Shown here: positions 53,644 to 62,910 of the stretch, piece after piece
Layout: each line of letters begins with the position of its first letter
Position numbering within the stretch: position 1 is the first letter of the stretch
Assembly: GCA_041398965.1 (NCBI GenBank)
Contig: JAWKTT010000027.1
Location: 1 to 64,000 of the forward strand
Origin: JAWKTT01 sp041398965
GTDB taxonomy: Bacteria > Planctomycetota > Planctomycetia > Planctomycetales > Planctomycetaceae
Length of the DNA: 64,000 nt
Direction: 5' to 3'
Program-made: the position numbers and the translations under genes
Notes under the pieces: generated by a model
Database searches by the model: none
The model's input: only the letters and a program-made list of their open reading frames with translations
What the model was told of the DNA's origin: nothing

Positions 53644-55377
53644 ATGGCCCAACGCAGGCTCGGACAAATCCTCGTCGATCTCGGCTACCTCAATGAGGAT
53701 CAGCTTTGGGACATTCTCGAGGAACAGAAGCAGTCGCCGGGCGAGATCATCGGCCAGGTGGCGATACGAATGGGGCTCGTTACCGAAGCCCAAGTCACCG
53801 AAGCTCTTGCCGAACAGTGGGGGATGCCGGTTGTAAATCTCGAAGAGACCAACATCCCTCCGAAGGTGCTCGAACTCGTCCCAGAAACGATGGCGAGCAT
53901 CTACAAAATCATGCCGATCTCGCTCAAGGATGACGTCTTAACTGTCGCCATGTCGGACCCGCAGAACATGGCGGCACTTGACGATTTGCGGAACTTCCTG
54001 GGTTACGATGTTCGTGGGGCGGTTTCCTCATTGGCGGCTGTGGAAGCTGCCATCGCCCGACACTACGCGACCCAGCAAGATAGTATGGAAGGGATCATCG
54101 ACGAACTCGAATCGATGACCTCTTCCGCAGACCGAGCCGCAAACGTTAACTTCGGCCGCGTGGGTGAAGGCCCCACGGAACTGGGTGGCGACGAAGCGAT
54201 GGAGTCGCAACCAATTCGTAAGCTGCTGAACATGGTTCTTCTGTTGGCGATTAAGGATCAGGCGAGCGATATTCACTTCGAGCCATTTGAAGACGAATTT
54301 AAGATTCGCGTCCGGGCCGACGGCGTGTTGTACGAGATGGTTCCGCCGCCGCGTCACTTGGCAAACGCCGTGGTCAGCCGCGTGAAGGTGATGGCCAACC
54401 TGGATATTGCCGAACGCCGCATGCCGCAGGATGGTCGTATTGAATTAAACGTCGGTGGCAACCCGGTCGACTTGCGGGTGAGCATTCTCCCGACAATGTT
54501 CGGCGAAGCGGTCGTCATGCGTGTGCTCGACAGAACGGTCGTGCAGCTCGACCTGAATAAGATCGGGATGGACCCCCAGACATTAGGGAAGTTTCGGTCT
54601 CTCATTAACCGTCCGAACGGTATCGCCCTCGTGACGGGGCCCACCGGGAGCGGCAAGACGACGACGCTCTACTCGGCTCTTAACGAGTTGAACGATATCG
54701 AAACAAAAATCATTACCACCGAAGACCCGATCGAGTACGACATTGATGGACTGATTCAGGTCCCGGTGAATCCGGATATTGAAGTCACCTTTGCCAACGT
54801 GCTGCGAGCCATCTTGCGACACGACCCCGACAAGATTCTCGTCGGAGAAATTCGCGACTATGAAACAGCCGAGATCGCGGTGCAGAGTGCGTTGACCGGC
54901 CACTTAGTGTTCAGCACGCTACACACGAACGACGCCCCGTCCGCAATTACACGACTGCGAGACATGGGGATCGCCCCCTTCTTGATTACGGCGACTGTCG
55001 AAGGGATTCTGGCTCAGCGATTGGTCCGGAAAATCTGTGTCGAATGTCGGACGGAGTTCGAGCCGAGTGATGAACTGTTGATGGAGCTGCAACTCCCGGT
55101 CGACGTCGCCCGTCAATACAAGTTTTATTACGGCAAGGGATGTCAGCGCTGTAACAATTCCGGATACAAGGGTCGAACCGGGATGTATGAAATGATGGAA
55201 GTGAACGATGACATCCGGGACATGGTGTCATCCGATGCGTCCGTAGACGACATGCGATCTCTGGCCCGTAGTCAGGGGATGACGACTTTGCGAGAGGCGG
55301 GTCTGAGACTCATCTTTGATGGACTCACAACGATCGATGAAGTCGTCCGCGAGACCGTCATGGAAGATGGCGATTGA
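53644..55377 (+). CDS. pilB: Type II secretion/type IV pilus assembly ATPase, GspE/PilB family (copy 2)
   Basis: 577 residues. Domains as in copy 1: N-domain (1-150; RLGQILVDLGYLNEDQLWDI and MPISLKDDVLTVAMSDPQNM), a spacer with many acidic residues and the catalytic core. Walker A is GPTGSGKTT (332-340), followed by ITTEDPIEYDIDG, ILVGEIRDYETAEI and STLHTNDAPSAITRLRDM. The zinc site is CVEC...CQRC. It starts at ATG 53644 and is followed by the platform protein after 95 bases, the normal GspE-GspF order. It therefore is the likelier partner of the pseudopilins downstream. Confidence 0.95.
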   Translation: MAQRRLGQILVDLGYLNEDQLWDILEEQKQSPGEIIGQVAIRMGLVTEAQVTEALAEQWGMPVVNLEETNIPPKVLELVPETMASIYKIMPISLKDDVLTVAMSDPQNMAALDDLRNFLGYDVRGAVSSLAAVEAAIARHYATQQDSMEGIIDELESMTSSADRAANVNFGRVGEGPTELGGDEAMESQPIRKLLNMVLLLAIKDQASDIHFEPFEDEFKIRVRADGVLYEMVPPPRHLANAVVSRVKVMANLDIAERRMPQDGRIELNVGGNPVDLRVSILPTMFGEAVVMRVLDRTVVQLDLNKIGMDPQTLGKFRSLINRPNGIALVTGPTGSGKTTTLYSALNELNDIETKIITTEDPIEYDIDGLIQVPVNPDIEVTFANVLRAILRHDPDKILVGEIRDYETAEIAVQSALTGHLVFSTLHTNDAPSAITRLRDMGIAPFLITATVEGILAQRLVRKICVECRTEFEPSDELLMELQLPVDVARQYKFYYGKGCQRCNNSGYKGRTGMYEMMEVNDDIRDMVSSDASVDDMRSLARSQGMTTLREAGLRLIFDGLTTIDEVVRETVMEDGD

Positions 55378-55472
55378 GACATCACGAAGAGACTTAACCC
55401 ACACATTTTATGTGTCAGGTTGGACGAGATAAGACGACATGAGACAGATGGTCGATTTAATGGAGCGGAATC

Positions 55473-56726
55473 ATGCCGACATTTCAGTATGAAGCGATGG
55501 ACAATACGGGCCTCGAAGTCAAGGACTCGATCGATGCCGAGGACGAAGATGCCGCCCAGACAATGATTCGCGAAAAGGGTTTCTATGTGACGAAGATCAC
55601 AGAGAAGAAAGCCAAAGCGAAGAAGACCAAAGAGACAAAGCAGCAGGGGCGCAGCGGCCCTCGCCAGAAAACGACGTTTGCGATCGGAAAGGTCAAGGCG
55701 AAACAGCTTTGTACCTTCACCCGGCAGCTCTCGACGTTGCAAGATGCCGGTCTGCCGATTTTGCGGTCTCTGAGAATTCTGGAGGGTCAGGCCAAGCCTG
55801 GTCCGCTGAAGAACTCGCTGATCGGCGTCATTGAAGATGTCGAGTCGGGGAATACGCTGTCGGAAGCGATGGCGAAACAACCCAAGGCGTTCGACAACCT
55901 CTACGTCAACATGGTCAAGGCGGGGGAAGCGGGGGGGGCGTTGGAAGTCATTCTTCAACGACTCGCCGAGTTTAAGGAAAAGTCGCAGTCGCTGAAACGC
56001 AAAGTGCAAGGGGCGATGATTTACCCTTGTGCGGTGATCTTTGTGGCGGTCGGGATCGTCGGCTTCATTATGTATGCGATCATTCCAAAGTTTAAGGCAA
56101 TCTTCTTAGACTTTGGTGTGGAACTCCCTGAAGTCACGACATTGCTGATTGGTTTCAGCGACTTGGTGGTGAATTACTTCTACCTGATCCCGATCATCCC
56201 CATCGCCGCTTTCTTGATGTATAAGATCATTAAGAAGAATAAAACGGGATCGTACATTCTCGACAGAGTATTTTTAAAGATCCCGTTATTAGGTCAGATT
56301 ATTAACAAGTCGACCGTGGCCCGCACGGCTCGAACGTTGGGGACGTTAATTTCGTCGGGGGTGCCGATCTTGGAGGCCCTCTCGATTGCCCGCGACACAG
56401 CCGGGAACGAAGTCTTCAAACGAGCATTCGACCATATCCATGCGTCGATTCGGGAAGGGGAATCGATGGCGGTCCCGCTGAAGGAGACCCGCATCGTGGA
56501 CGACATGGTGGTCAATATGGTCGACGTTGGAGAAGAGACCGGGGCCTTGGACAACATGCTGTACAAAGTGGCCGACGTGTATGATGAAGAGGTCGCGGTC
56601 CTCGTGGACGGCCTCATCAGCATGTTGGAGCCAATCATGGTGGTGGTGCTCGGTTTGATCGTCGGTTTTATCGTGATCGCCCTGTTCCTGCCGCTGGTCA
56701 AATTGTTGAACGAACTCTCGGGGTAA
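55473..56726 (+). CDS. pilC: Platform protein GspF/PilC
   Basis: 417 residues. Starts MPTFQYEAMDNTGLEVKDSI, the usual GspF opening. Two cytoplasmic F domains are separated by membrane helices (MIYPCAVIFVAVGIVGFIMY, and YLIPIIPIAAFLMY). The second domain has GTLISSGVPILEALSIARDT and MVDVGEETGALDNMLYKVAD. A final hydrophobic helix is PIMVVVLGLIVGFIVIALFL. A short Lys-rich segment at 45-70 (KITEKKAKAKKTKETKQQGR) is an addition to the common form. The protein spans the inner membrane and transmits ATPase motion to the pseudopilus. Confidence 0.95.
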   Translation: MPTFQYEAMDNTGLEVKDSIDAEDEDAAQTMIREKGFYVTKITEKKAKAKKTKETKQQGRSGPRQKTTFAIGKVKAKQLCTFTRQLSTLQDAGLPILRSLRILEGQAKPGPLKNSLIGVIEDVESGNTLSEAMAKQPKAFDNLYVNMVKAGEAGGALEVILQRLAEFKEKSQSLKRKVQGAMIYPCAVIFVAVGIVGFIMYAIIPKFKAIFLDFGVELPEVTTLLIGFSDLVVNYFYLIPIIPIAAFLMYKIIKKNKTGSYILDRVFLKIPLLGQIINKSTVARTARTLGTLISSGVPILEALSIARDTAGNEVFKRAFDHIHASIREGESMAVPLKETRIVDDMVVNMVDVGEETGALDNMLYKVADVYDEEVAVLVDGLISMLEPIMVVVLGLIVGFIVIALFLPLVKLLNELSG

Positions 56727-56748
56727 TGCCTCGCTTGTGTCGGTCGAA

Positions 56749-56774
56749 GGTCCGGGGAGTGGCTCCCCAGGACC
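56749..56774 (+). terminator. Hairpin after the platform gene
   Basis: GGTCC-GGGGAG (56749-56759) pairs with CTCCCC-A-GGACC (56763-56774) around TGG. No U-tract follows. It may separate the ATPase/platform unit from the pseudopilin genes. Confidence 0.45.
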
Positions 56775-57046
56775 GTCGACCTGACTGAGAGGCCACAGCC
56801 TCGAACGAGAAGGTTTCCAGGTCTTTCCTGCGAATTGCCCGGCATGGCACAGAGAATGCAAAGTACACTTAGATCACCACTTACAAGCAGAAATCCTGAA
56901 CCACCTCACAGCAGGGGTGCGTCGAAACGATACACTTTTGCAGCACCTCAAAGCGAAGGGTGGCCATTGCTGGTGGCGAAGTGGGTGGTGGCAGGGAATT
57001 GAGGCGAGACATGACGCGGCGATCCTTGGGAACAGGAGTGAGTCAA

Positions 57047-57961
57047 ATGATGGGTGCCAGCAAGAAACATCGACGGCGTCAGCGCGGCGGTTTCACACTA
57101 GTGGAACTGCTGGTCGCAATCGCGATTGTCGCCGTCCTAGCGGGTCTGTTGCTGCCAGCATTGGCCGCCGTTCGCCGAGGCGGGCAGCGTGCTGCTGTTG
57201 TCGCGGAGATCAGCAATCTCGACAAGGCCCTCAAAGATTTCGAACTACGTTACAATGCCCGGGTGCCGAGTTCGATTACGCTGTACGAAACCGGGACTGA
57301 TTGGGCTGGCGGAAGTACGACGCAGAAGTTGAACCGGGCCAAAATCACACGAATCTGGCCATCGTTTGACTTTAGTGCAGATCGGGACATTAACGGAGAT
57401 GGTGACACGTCGGACATACTTGTGTTGAAGGGGTCCGAATGTTTGGTTTTCTTTTTGGGTGGGATGACAATCACAAGTGATGCCAGCGGCGCAGCCTTGG
57501 TGACTCGCACAGCGTCGTCTGTCGGGACTCCAGCCTCTTGGGTGCCGATCGGGTTTTCAGTTAATCCCGCAGACCCCTTTAGTCGGGCTGGGACAAGTCG
57601 GGTGTTGCCGTTCTATGAGTTCGATGGGACACGCTTTTCCAACGTTCACAATGCCGGTCAGTCGATGCCGGAATATCTGGACCCGATCCCGAGCCAGTCG
57701 ATGCCTTACACCTATGCGTCGTCCGAGAACAAGTACGATCCAACAGACTTTGAGGTCGTGAGTGGGAATCAGTTATCTGCGATCTACACCTTAGGAGCCT
57801 CTGGTGAGGCTCATAAGCCCAATGGCTATCAGTTGATTTCGCCGGGCTTTGATGGTCAGTATGGGACGGGTGGACCGTACGACGGAAACAGTGTGACTGA
57901 CGCCACTCGCGCGGTTGAGCGGGATAATATCACCAACTTCAGTGGCGGCGAGTTGAACTAA
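57047..57961 (+). CDS. Prepilin-like protein 1 (class III signal, possible GspG role)
   Basis: 304 residues. ATG 57047 is preferred over 57011 because AGGAG lies 8 bases upstream and a short basic leader precedes QRGGFTLVELLVAIAIVAVL. Cleavage would follow the Gly before Phe, and Glu5 is present. The helix is followed by RRGGQRAAVVAEISNLDKAL as in GspG. Unlike the usual 140-residue GspG, it has a long globular part. It carries DINGDGDTSD (57386-57415), a calcium-loop-like motif. It is the first of the pseudopilin run. Confidence 0.85.
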   Translation: MMGASKKHRRRQRGGFTLVELLVAIAIVAVLAGLLLPALAAVRRGGQRAAVVAEISNLDKALKDFELRYNARVPSSITLYETGTDWAGGSTTQKLNRAKITRIWPSFDFSADRDINGDGDTSDILVLKGSECLVFFLGGMTITSDASGAALVTRTASSVGTPASWVPIGFSVNPADPFSRAGTSRVLPFYEFDGTRFSNVHNAGQSMPEYLDPIPSQSMPYTYASSENKYDPTDFEVVSGNQLSAIYTLGASGEAHKPNGYQLISPGFDGQYGTGGPYDGNSVTDATRAVERDNITNFSGGELN

Positions 57962-58058
57962 CTGTTTCTGATGGTCACACAACAGGATGATGCCGCGTTC
58001 GGTTGACGCAGCCGAGGATATTTTTGGTCTCAACGGGATAGGAAAGGGAGTGTTGGCT

Positions 58059-59117
58059 ATGCAACGATCAATCAACACCACCGATAGCCGTTCGCGCGAG
58101 GGGTTCACGATGATTGAACTTCTGGTGGTGATGACCATTATCGCGCTACTCTTTGGGGCAGTCCTGTTCGCCATGGGTCGATCGACCGAGAATGCTCGGG
58201 TAGCAGGGACCAGGACGCTTCTCAAGCAGATCGATGCCGCCATTCAGGATCGCCTGGAGGCGTTTCAACGGCATAGTTTTCGGAGCGAAGCCTCGGCAAT
58301 TCGTGCTAAGTATAATTCCATCGTGAGTCCTACGTCGAATCTGGACGGTGCGGACTTGACTCAGTTGGAAACACTGGTCCGTAAGGTTCGTTATCGTGAG
58401 ATGTTGCCGCAGCGAAAGGAAGACTTGTTTGGGTTGGACAACACCGACAATTCCGGAACTGACGACGACGCGCAGTACTGGAAGTGGGTTAGAACTAAGG
58501 ATTCCAATCCGTCCAGCACGGAATTGCTTTATGCCGCATTAACCCGAGGTCCAAGTTACGGCGGGGCCCCTCTTCAGTTGGATGACATCCCATCGCAATA
58601 CATTGTCGACTCGGATGGGGATGGTCTGCTGGAGTTTGTGGATGGCTGGGGTCAGCCCTTGCGGTTCTACAATGCCCCGACTGGCCTGCTACGCCCGTCT
58701 GGTTATGCGACCGCTGATATCTCTATACTCAACCAGCAGAACGCCCGGGTGTTCGTTCCCGGTTTGCCAGATGTCCTACTTGACCCAAGCATGCCGTCCG
58801 ACGTGTCGGCTGACGACTATGCTTCTCAGTTAAACCGCGATCCTCTGGACCCCTTAGGGGACTTGCAGTCAATGATGAGCGGCGGGGGAGCGATCGCGGC
58901 TTGGGTGACTGCCCGGTTTCGCGTTGACGATATGGGTGTTTGGGATTATTCCGCGCCGAACACGTACTACACGCCGCTAGTCGTTTCTGCTGGGAGCGAT
59001 GAGCAGCTTGGCTTAAAAGAGCCATCGGGAACAGGAGCAGAGCGGCTTGGGGTCGTGGAGTCGCCGCCGGATGCGATTTACGACAATTTGACGAACCGTC
59101 AACGGGGAGGGTTGTGA
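58059..59117 (+). CDS. Prepilin-like protein 2
   Basis: 352 residues from ATG 58059 (GGGAG upstream). Leader and start of helix: SREGFTMIELLVVMTIIALL, with Gly before Phe and Glu5. The helix continues to RSTENARVAGTRTLLKQIDA, which resembles GspG/GspH type helices. The globular part has DSDGDGLLE (58608-58634) and VDGWGQPLRFYN, a pattern that often accompanies calcium-binding pseudopilins. It overlaps the next gene at 59117, implying coupled translation. Confidence 0.85.
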   Translation: MQRSINTTDSRSREGFTMIELLVVMTIIALLFGAVLFAMGRSTENARVAGTRTLLKQIDAAIQDRLEAFQRHSFRSEASAIRAKYNSIVSPTSNLDGADLTQLETLVRKVRYREMLPQRKEDLFGLDNTDNSGTDDDAQYWKWVRTKDSNPSSTELLYAALTRGPSYGGAPLQLDDIPSQYIVDSDGDGLLEFVDGWGQPLRFYNAPTGLLRPSGYATADISILNQQNARVFVPGLPDVLLDPSMPSDVSADDYASQLNRDPLDPLGDLQSMMSGGGAIAAWVTARFRVDDMGVWDYSAPNTYYTPLVVSAGSDEQLGLKEPSGTGAERLGVVESPPDAIYDNLTNRQRGGL

Positions 59118-60115
59118 TGCGAGTAGCTCGACACAACGAATTGTCCCCGGCTCGTCGGGCGTTCACGCTGGTGGAACTGCTGGTGGCGATTGTCATCTTT
59201 TCGATCCTCGTGACCATTGCCATTGGAGCGTTCTCCGAATCGGAGTACGACCGGGCCTCGGCTGCGGCTCAACAACTGCATAGCATGCTCGAAGGTTCAC
59301 GTTCACGAGCGATTCATAGTCAGCAAATTCGGGGAATCCAACTGATTCCCGATCAGAATAGCCCTAACTATTACGTCGCGGCTCAGTACGTCGGGGCACC
59401 GAGAATCTATGAAGGGACACTGAGTAATATCCAACTGACCGGCGGTGACTGGCAAGTGTCTGTCGCGGGAAATCAATGGATTAACCTGGTTCGTCGGGGG
59501 CTAATGGCGACAAAGACTGGAGCAACGGGGCTGCGGATTGAGATTCCAGCCTTCAGTGGTCACTGGTATACCTTGGTGGTTCCGGCGGAGGCCGACCTAC
59601 AGACATCCACATTGATGATGGCCAAGATTCAAGGACATTATCTCAGTAGCACTTGGAATGGGACGACATATCTGGCAACGCCGGCCACGAATGTTCCTTA
59701 TCGATTAGAGCTTATTCCCCCTCCACTACCCGGGAGTTCTCCGCAGCCGTTGGCTGATAAGATCGCGATTTCAGCCAGTGCCTCGAATCCACCTCTGACA
59801 AATGATGTCATCCTGTTTTCTCCGCGTGGGCAAGTGGTCGGAGGGAATGCGTCGCAGGGTCTGATGCACTTCTATCTTGCGGCCTATGACGACTTAGCAG
59901 AAGCCGATCAATTGGCGGGTGGAGTCGCAACTGGCATCCTTGGTGATGTCGAAACCGGGGGAACCAAAGGGATACGTTCGACGGATCGTATTATTACGTT
60001 GTTCACCCGCACCGGGCTGATTACCTCGAGTGCCGTGAATCACGTCGACTTAGATACCGACGGCTGGGCCGATGATCCCTTCTTCTTTGCTAAGACCGGG
60101 AAGGGGACCAAGTAA
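59117..60115 (+). CDS. Prepilin-like protein 3 (GspH-like)
   Basis: 332 residues from ATG 59117, overlapping the previous stop and preceded by a strong GGGGAGG. A GTG at 59114 is an alternative. The leader ends SPARRAFTLVELLVAIVIFS: the residue before Phe is Ala, not the usual Gly, which many prepilin peptidases still accept. A GspH-like segment follows (AAAQQLHSMLEGSRSRAIHS). The C-terminal part contains DLDTDGWADD (60047-60076). The stop TAA shares its last A with the ATG of the next gene (TAATG). Confidence 0.83.
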   Translation: MRVARHNELSPARRAFTLVELLVAIVIFSILVTIAIGAFSESEYDRASAAAQQLHSMLEGSRSRAIHSQQIRGIQLIPDQNSPNYYVAAQYVGAPRIYEGTLSNIQLTGGDWQVSVAGNQWINLVRRGLMATKTGATGLRIEIPAFSGHWYTLVVPAEADLQTSTLMMAKIQGHYLSSTWNGTTYLATPATNVPYRLELIPPPLPGSSPQPLADKIAISASASNPPLTNDVILFSPRGQVVGGNASQGLMHFYLAAYDDLAEADQLAGGVATGILGDVETGGTKGIRSTDRIITLFTRTGLITSSAVNHVDLDTDGWADDPFFFAKTGKGTK

Positions 60116-61203
60116 TGAAGTCCTTCATGAGAAAACCGAAGAGTTGCCACACGGCAAGGGCCGTAACGATGACGACCGCTGCGGGACGTCCTGGTGCGAC
60201 GCTGGTGGAAGTGTTGATGACCCTGCTCATTATGGGGCTGGGGGTGACATCGGTGTTTACGCTGTTCCCACTGTCGGTGGTGCGATCGATCCGGGCGAGT
60301 CAGCAGACGAACGCGGCCATGTTAGCACAGAACGCGCGGGAGTTAATTAACGGTGGGGCGTTGCCGATGTCGGTACCGTTCACAGCGGAAGGGACATTCT
60401 GGTTCGACCCTTATGGGGTGGCCGAGAATGGGACTACCGTCGGAAATCCGGATTCGATCAACCGTGTCTCTTCCCCGGCCACGTCATCGCCAACCTTGAG
60501 GGACAGAAAGATCGCCAGTCCCGATAGCTGGGTGACGCTGGTGGACGGGCTGGCAACGGTCGGAGTTCGGGATGTGACGTATCTTGATACTTCGCACGAT
60601 TTGAGTGCTGTGGGGCAGAACTCCCGGGTGATTGTGTACTCGGACGCCACCTTGGCGACTGAGACGCGAGAGCTCGATGCAACGACTGTTTCGGGTGCCA
60701 ACGTGACGATCAAAGGGACTGCGCCAACGGTTCCCGACTTTAGTCAGACCGGCACGCTGCGTGCTCGGATCGAGAATTTTGAGCGTCGTTACACTTGGCT
60801 GCTGAGTATTACGTCCGATGGAAATGGACGCTATCAGGGGCAGTGTGTGGTCTTCTTCCGACGGACGTTTCTGCCGGATGATGAGTATACCTATGAAACA
60901 ACATTTAATTACGACCCGACGATGGACGACCCGAGTAAAGCTCGCACAGTGATGGTCGATTGGCCGACCGGTGCTCCGGCCCCCGGTCGTGGAGATCGGT
61001 TCTTTGGGATGCGTCCGTTGGCTGGGGGGAAGTATCGCGGGACTTGGTACCGCATCGTCGGGGTGAATGACCTTGGTGGCGGAACGAGTTACGAGCTCTA
61101 CCTCGACAAGGGATTTGATGGGGTCAGCGGGAGCAGTGACAATCGAGCGATGTTCCCGCGTGGGATCGTCGACGTGTTTGATTTTGGAGACCTACACCTG
61201 TGA
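60115..61203 (+). CDS. Prepilin-like protein 4 (GspI/PilV-like)
   Basis: 362 residues starting inside the TAA of gene 3. The signal reads GRPGATLVEVLMTLLIMGLG. Gly before Ala would be the cleavage site, Glu5 is conserved and the Phe at +1 is replaced by Ala. The helix is followed by PLSVVRSIRASQQTNAAMLA, as in GspI or PilV. The globular part contains TAFF-like aromatic segments (RYTWLLSITSDGNGRYQGQC) but no classic DxDxDG motif, unlike the other five. It overlaps gene 5 at 61200. Confidence 0.82.
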   Translation: MKSFMRKPKSCHTARAVTMTTAAGRPGATLVEVLMTLLIMGLGVTSVFTLFPLSVVRSIRASQQTNAAMLAQNARELINGGALPMSVPFTAEGTFWFDPYGVAENGTTVGNPDSINRVSSPATSSPTLRDRKIASPDSWVTLVDGLATVGVRDVTYLDTSHDLSAVGQNSRVIVYSDATLATETRELDATTVSGANVTIKGTAPTVPDFSQTGTLRARIENFERRYTWLLSITSDGNGRYQGQCVVFFRRTFLPDDEYTYETTFNYDPTMDDPSKARTVMVDWPTGAPAPGRGDRFFGMRPLAGGKYRGTWYRIVGVNDLGGGTSYELYLDKGFDGVSGSSDNRAMFPRGIVDVFDFGDLHL

Positions 61204-62723
61204 GACCAGCAACCGAGCGACGTCTGAATGCTCTCGGCTCTCAGGGGCCGCGCCAAACGAGTGTGACTTCTCCCGTCCAACGGGGGGGCTTCACACTGGT
61301 CGAGATGTTGGTGTCGACATTGCTGGTCGTCATTATCCTGCTGATGTTCGCCCAGATGTTTCAGTCCGCAACCGGGACAATGGGTCAACAGCGTGCCTTG
61401 GCTCTTAACGACCAACGGGCGAGACTCGTCTCGACGGTGATTCGTAATGACCTCGCAAACATGACTTATGGTGAGGGGGCCATCCTACATGCTGAAGACC
61501 TAGGATTGTCTTCGACTGCCGAGAATCTAATCGAGCTATCGCGAGGGATCGTTCCGATTCAGAATGGTGATCCCGTCTATGCCGATCAGCGTGGCTTCGT
61601 TCGAATTGATGAGCGGGGGTCGGAAGATATCCTGCATTTCACGGTGATGATTGATGCCCAGAATGGCGAACTCCCGTATATCGGCAAAGCGACGTCGCTG
61701 GGGGCAGCGACGGACTTGAATCAACCGGATATGGACGACGGCGTGTCAGGGAACGAAGCAGGCAGCTCTCGGGCGGCGGAGATCGTAATCTTCTTGAGAG
61801 ATGGAGTGCTGTATCGTCGGCAGTTGTTGCTTCGCGACCCGCAATATCAATTGGCCCCTCGTTTCGATGAACAACCAAAGGCGGGAGCCTACGGCGTAGG
61901 GACGAACTTCGCAACCTTCCAAACAGTCGGCAACGACTTTAATTACACGGCGGGGAATTCTTTCTGGAATGATTTCGACTACTCGGCTTACCGCGAAGAT
62001 ATTGATGGGGACTCGATGACTCCGGGGGACGAGATTCGGTTCAACGGGATCAGTTCGCTCGACAATTCACGCGGGGCGAGCAACCGTCCGATTGCAATTC
62101 GCGCCCATCGTTTTCCTCGGGACGGAGCAACCGGACAGCCATTTACGATGCAAGAGACGTCCGATCCGGCGTTTACTTATCCCGGCACTGGCACGACCAA
62201 GGTGGGGTCTGTAGGGACACGCCAGGGAGAGGACATTCTGTTAACAAACGTCGATGCATTTGATGTTAAGGTTTGGAAGCCGACAACTGATCCAGTCGGT
62301 AACCCTGCTGGGGGTGCTTTTGTGGACCTCGGGGCATCGGGGACGATTTATTCAGGATCAAACACTTTCGATACGTGGCATCCTTTGGCTGTGGGAGCAC
62401 CGACCCGTCCGCTCTTGCAGAATTCGTCAACGACAACTGTGGCAATGTTCGCGACCGGCACAGCCTATAATGTTGATGATGTTGTTTTTACCGGGAGTGC
62501 CAACGATCCGGTGGTTTATCTCTGTATTCAAGCTGGCACAAGTGGAACGGATCCGCCGTCGTGGCCCGGGGTTGTCGGGGCCTTCGTCGCGGATGGGGGC
62601 GCGAAATGGTTAGCGATTGATAATCGGGTGGGAATCAAGATGATTCAGGTGACCATTCGCTACCGCGATCTCGCGACCGATCAGCCACGTCAAGTGACGA
62701 TCGTTCACTCCTTCCTGGAATAG
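61200..62723 (+). CDS. Prepilin-like protein 5 (GspJ/PilW-like)
   Basis: 507 residues, GTG start inside the stop of gene 4. The leader QRGGFTLVEMLVSTLLVVII has Gly before Phe and Glu5. The helix runs into MFQSATGTMGQQRALALNDQ and NDLANMTYG, similar to GspJ. It is much longer than known GspJ (about 200 residues). A motif DIDGDSMTPGDE lies at 61998-62033. The end RYRDLATDQPRQVTIVHSFL is the last strand region. Confidence 0.83.
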   Translation: MRPATERRLNALGSQGPRQTSVTSPVQRGGFTLVEMLVSTLLVVIILLMFAQMFQSATGTMGQQRALALNDQRARLVSTVIRNDLANMTYGEGAILHAEDLGLSSTAENLIELSRGIVPIQNGDPVYADQRGFVRIDERGSEDILHFTVMIDAQNGELPYIGKATSLGAATDLNQPDMDDGVSGNEAGSSRAAEIVIFLRDGVLYRRQLLLRDPQYQLAPRFDEQPKAGAYGVGTNFATFQTVGNDFNYTAGNSFWNDFDYSAYREDIDGDSMTPGDEIRFNGISSLDNSRGASNRPIAIRAHRFPRDGATGQPFTMQETSDPAFTYPGTGTTKVGSVGTRQGEDILLTNVDAFDVKVWKPTTDPVGNPAGGAFVDLGASGTIYSGSNTFDTWHPLAVGAPTRPLLQNSSTTTVAMFATGTAYNVDDVVFTGSANDPVVYLCIQAGTSGTDPPSWPGVVGAFVADGGAKWLAIDNRVGIKMIQVTIRYRDLATDQPRQVTIVHSFLE

Positions 62724-62910
62724 ACGACCGCCCGAACTGACTGGGTGTTTCTCCAGGAATCCATTCGTCGGGCTGACGGGGTGGTGGTCGAACCGTCCAC
62801 ACGATCCGTCCGAGATTATAGACACATTCCGCCAGTTCCTTTCCGCAAGACGATCGTCTTTAACGAGGTGCTGGCTTGTCCCGAATTCCGGGCAGACGAG
62901 GTATCAAGCG

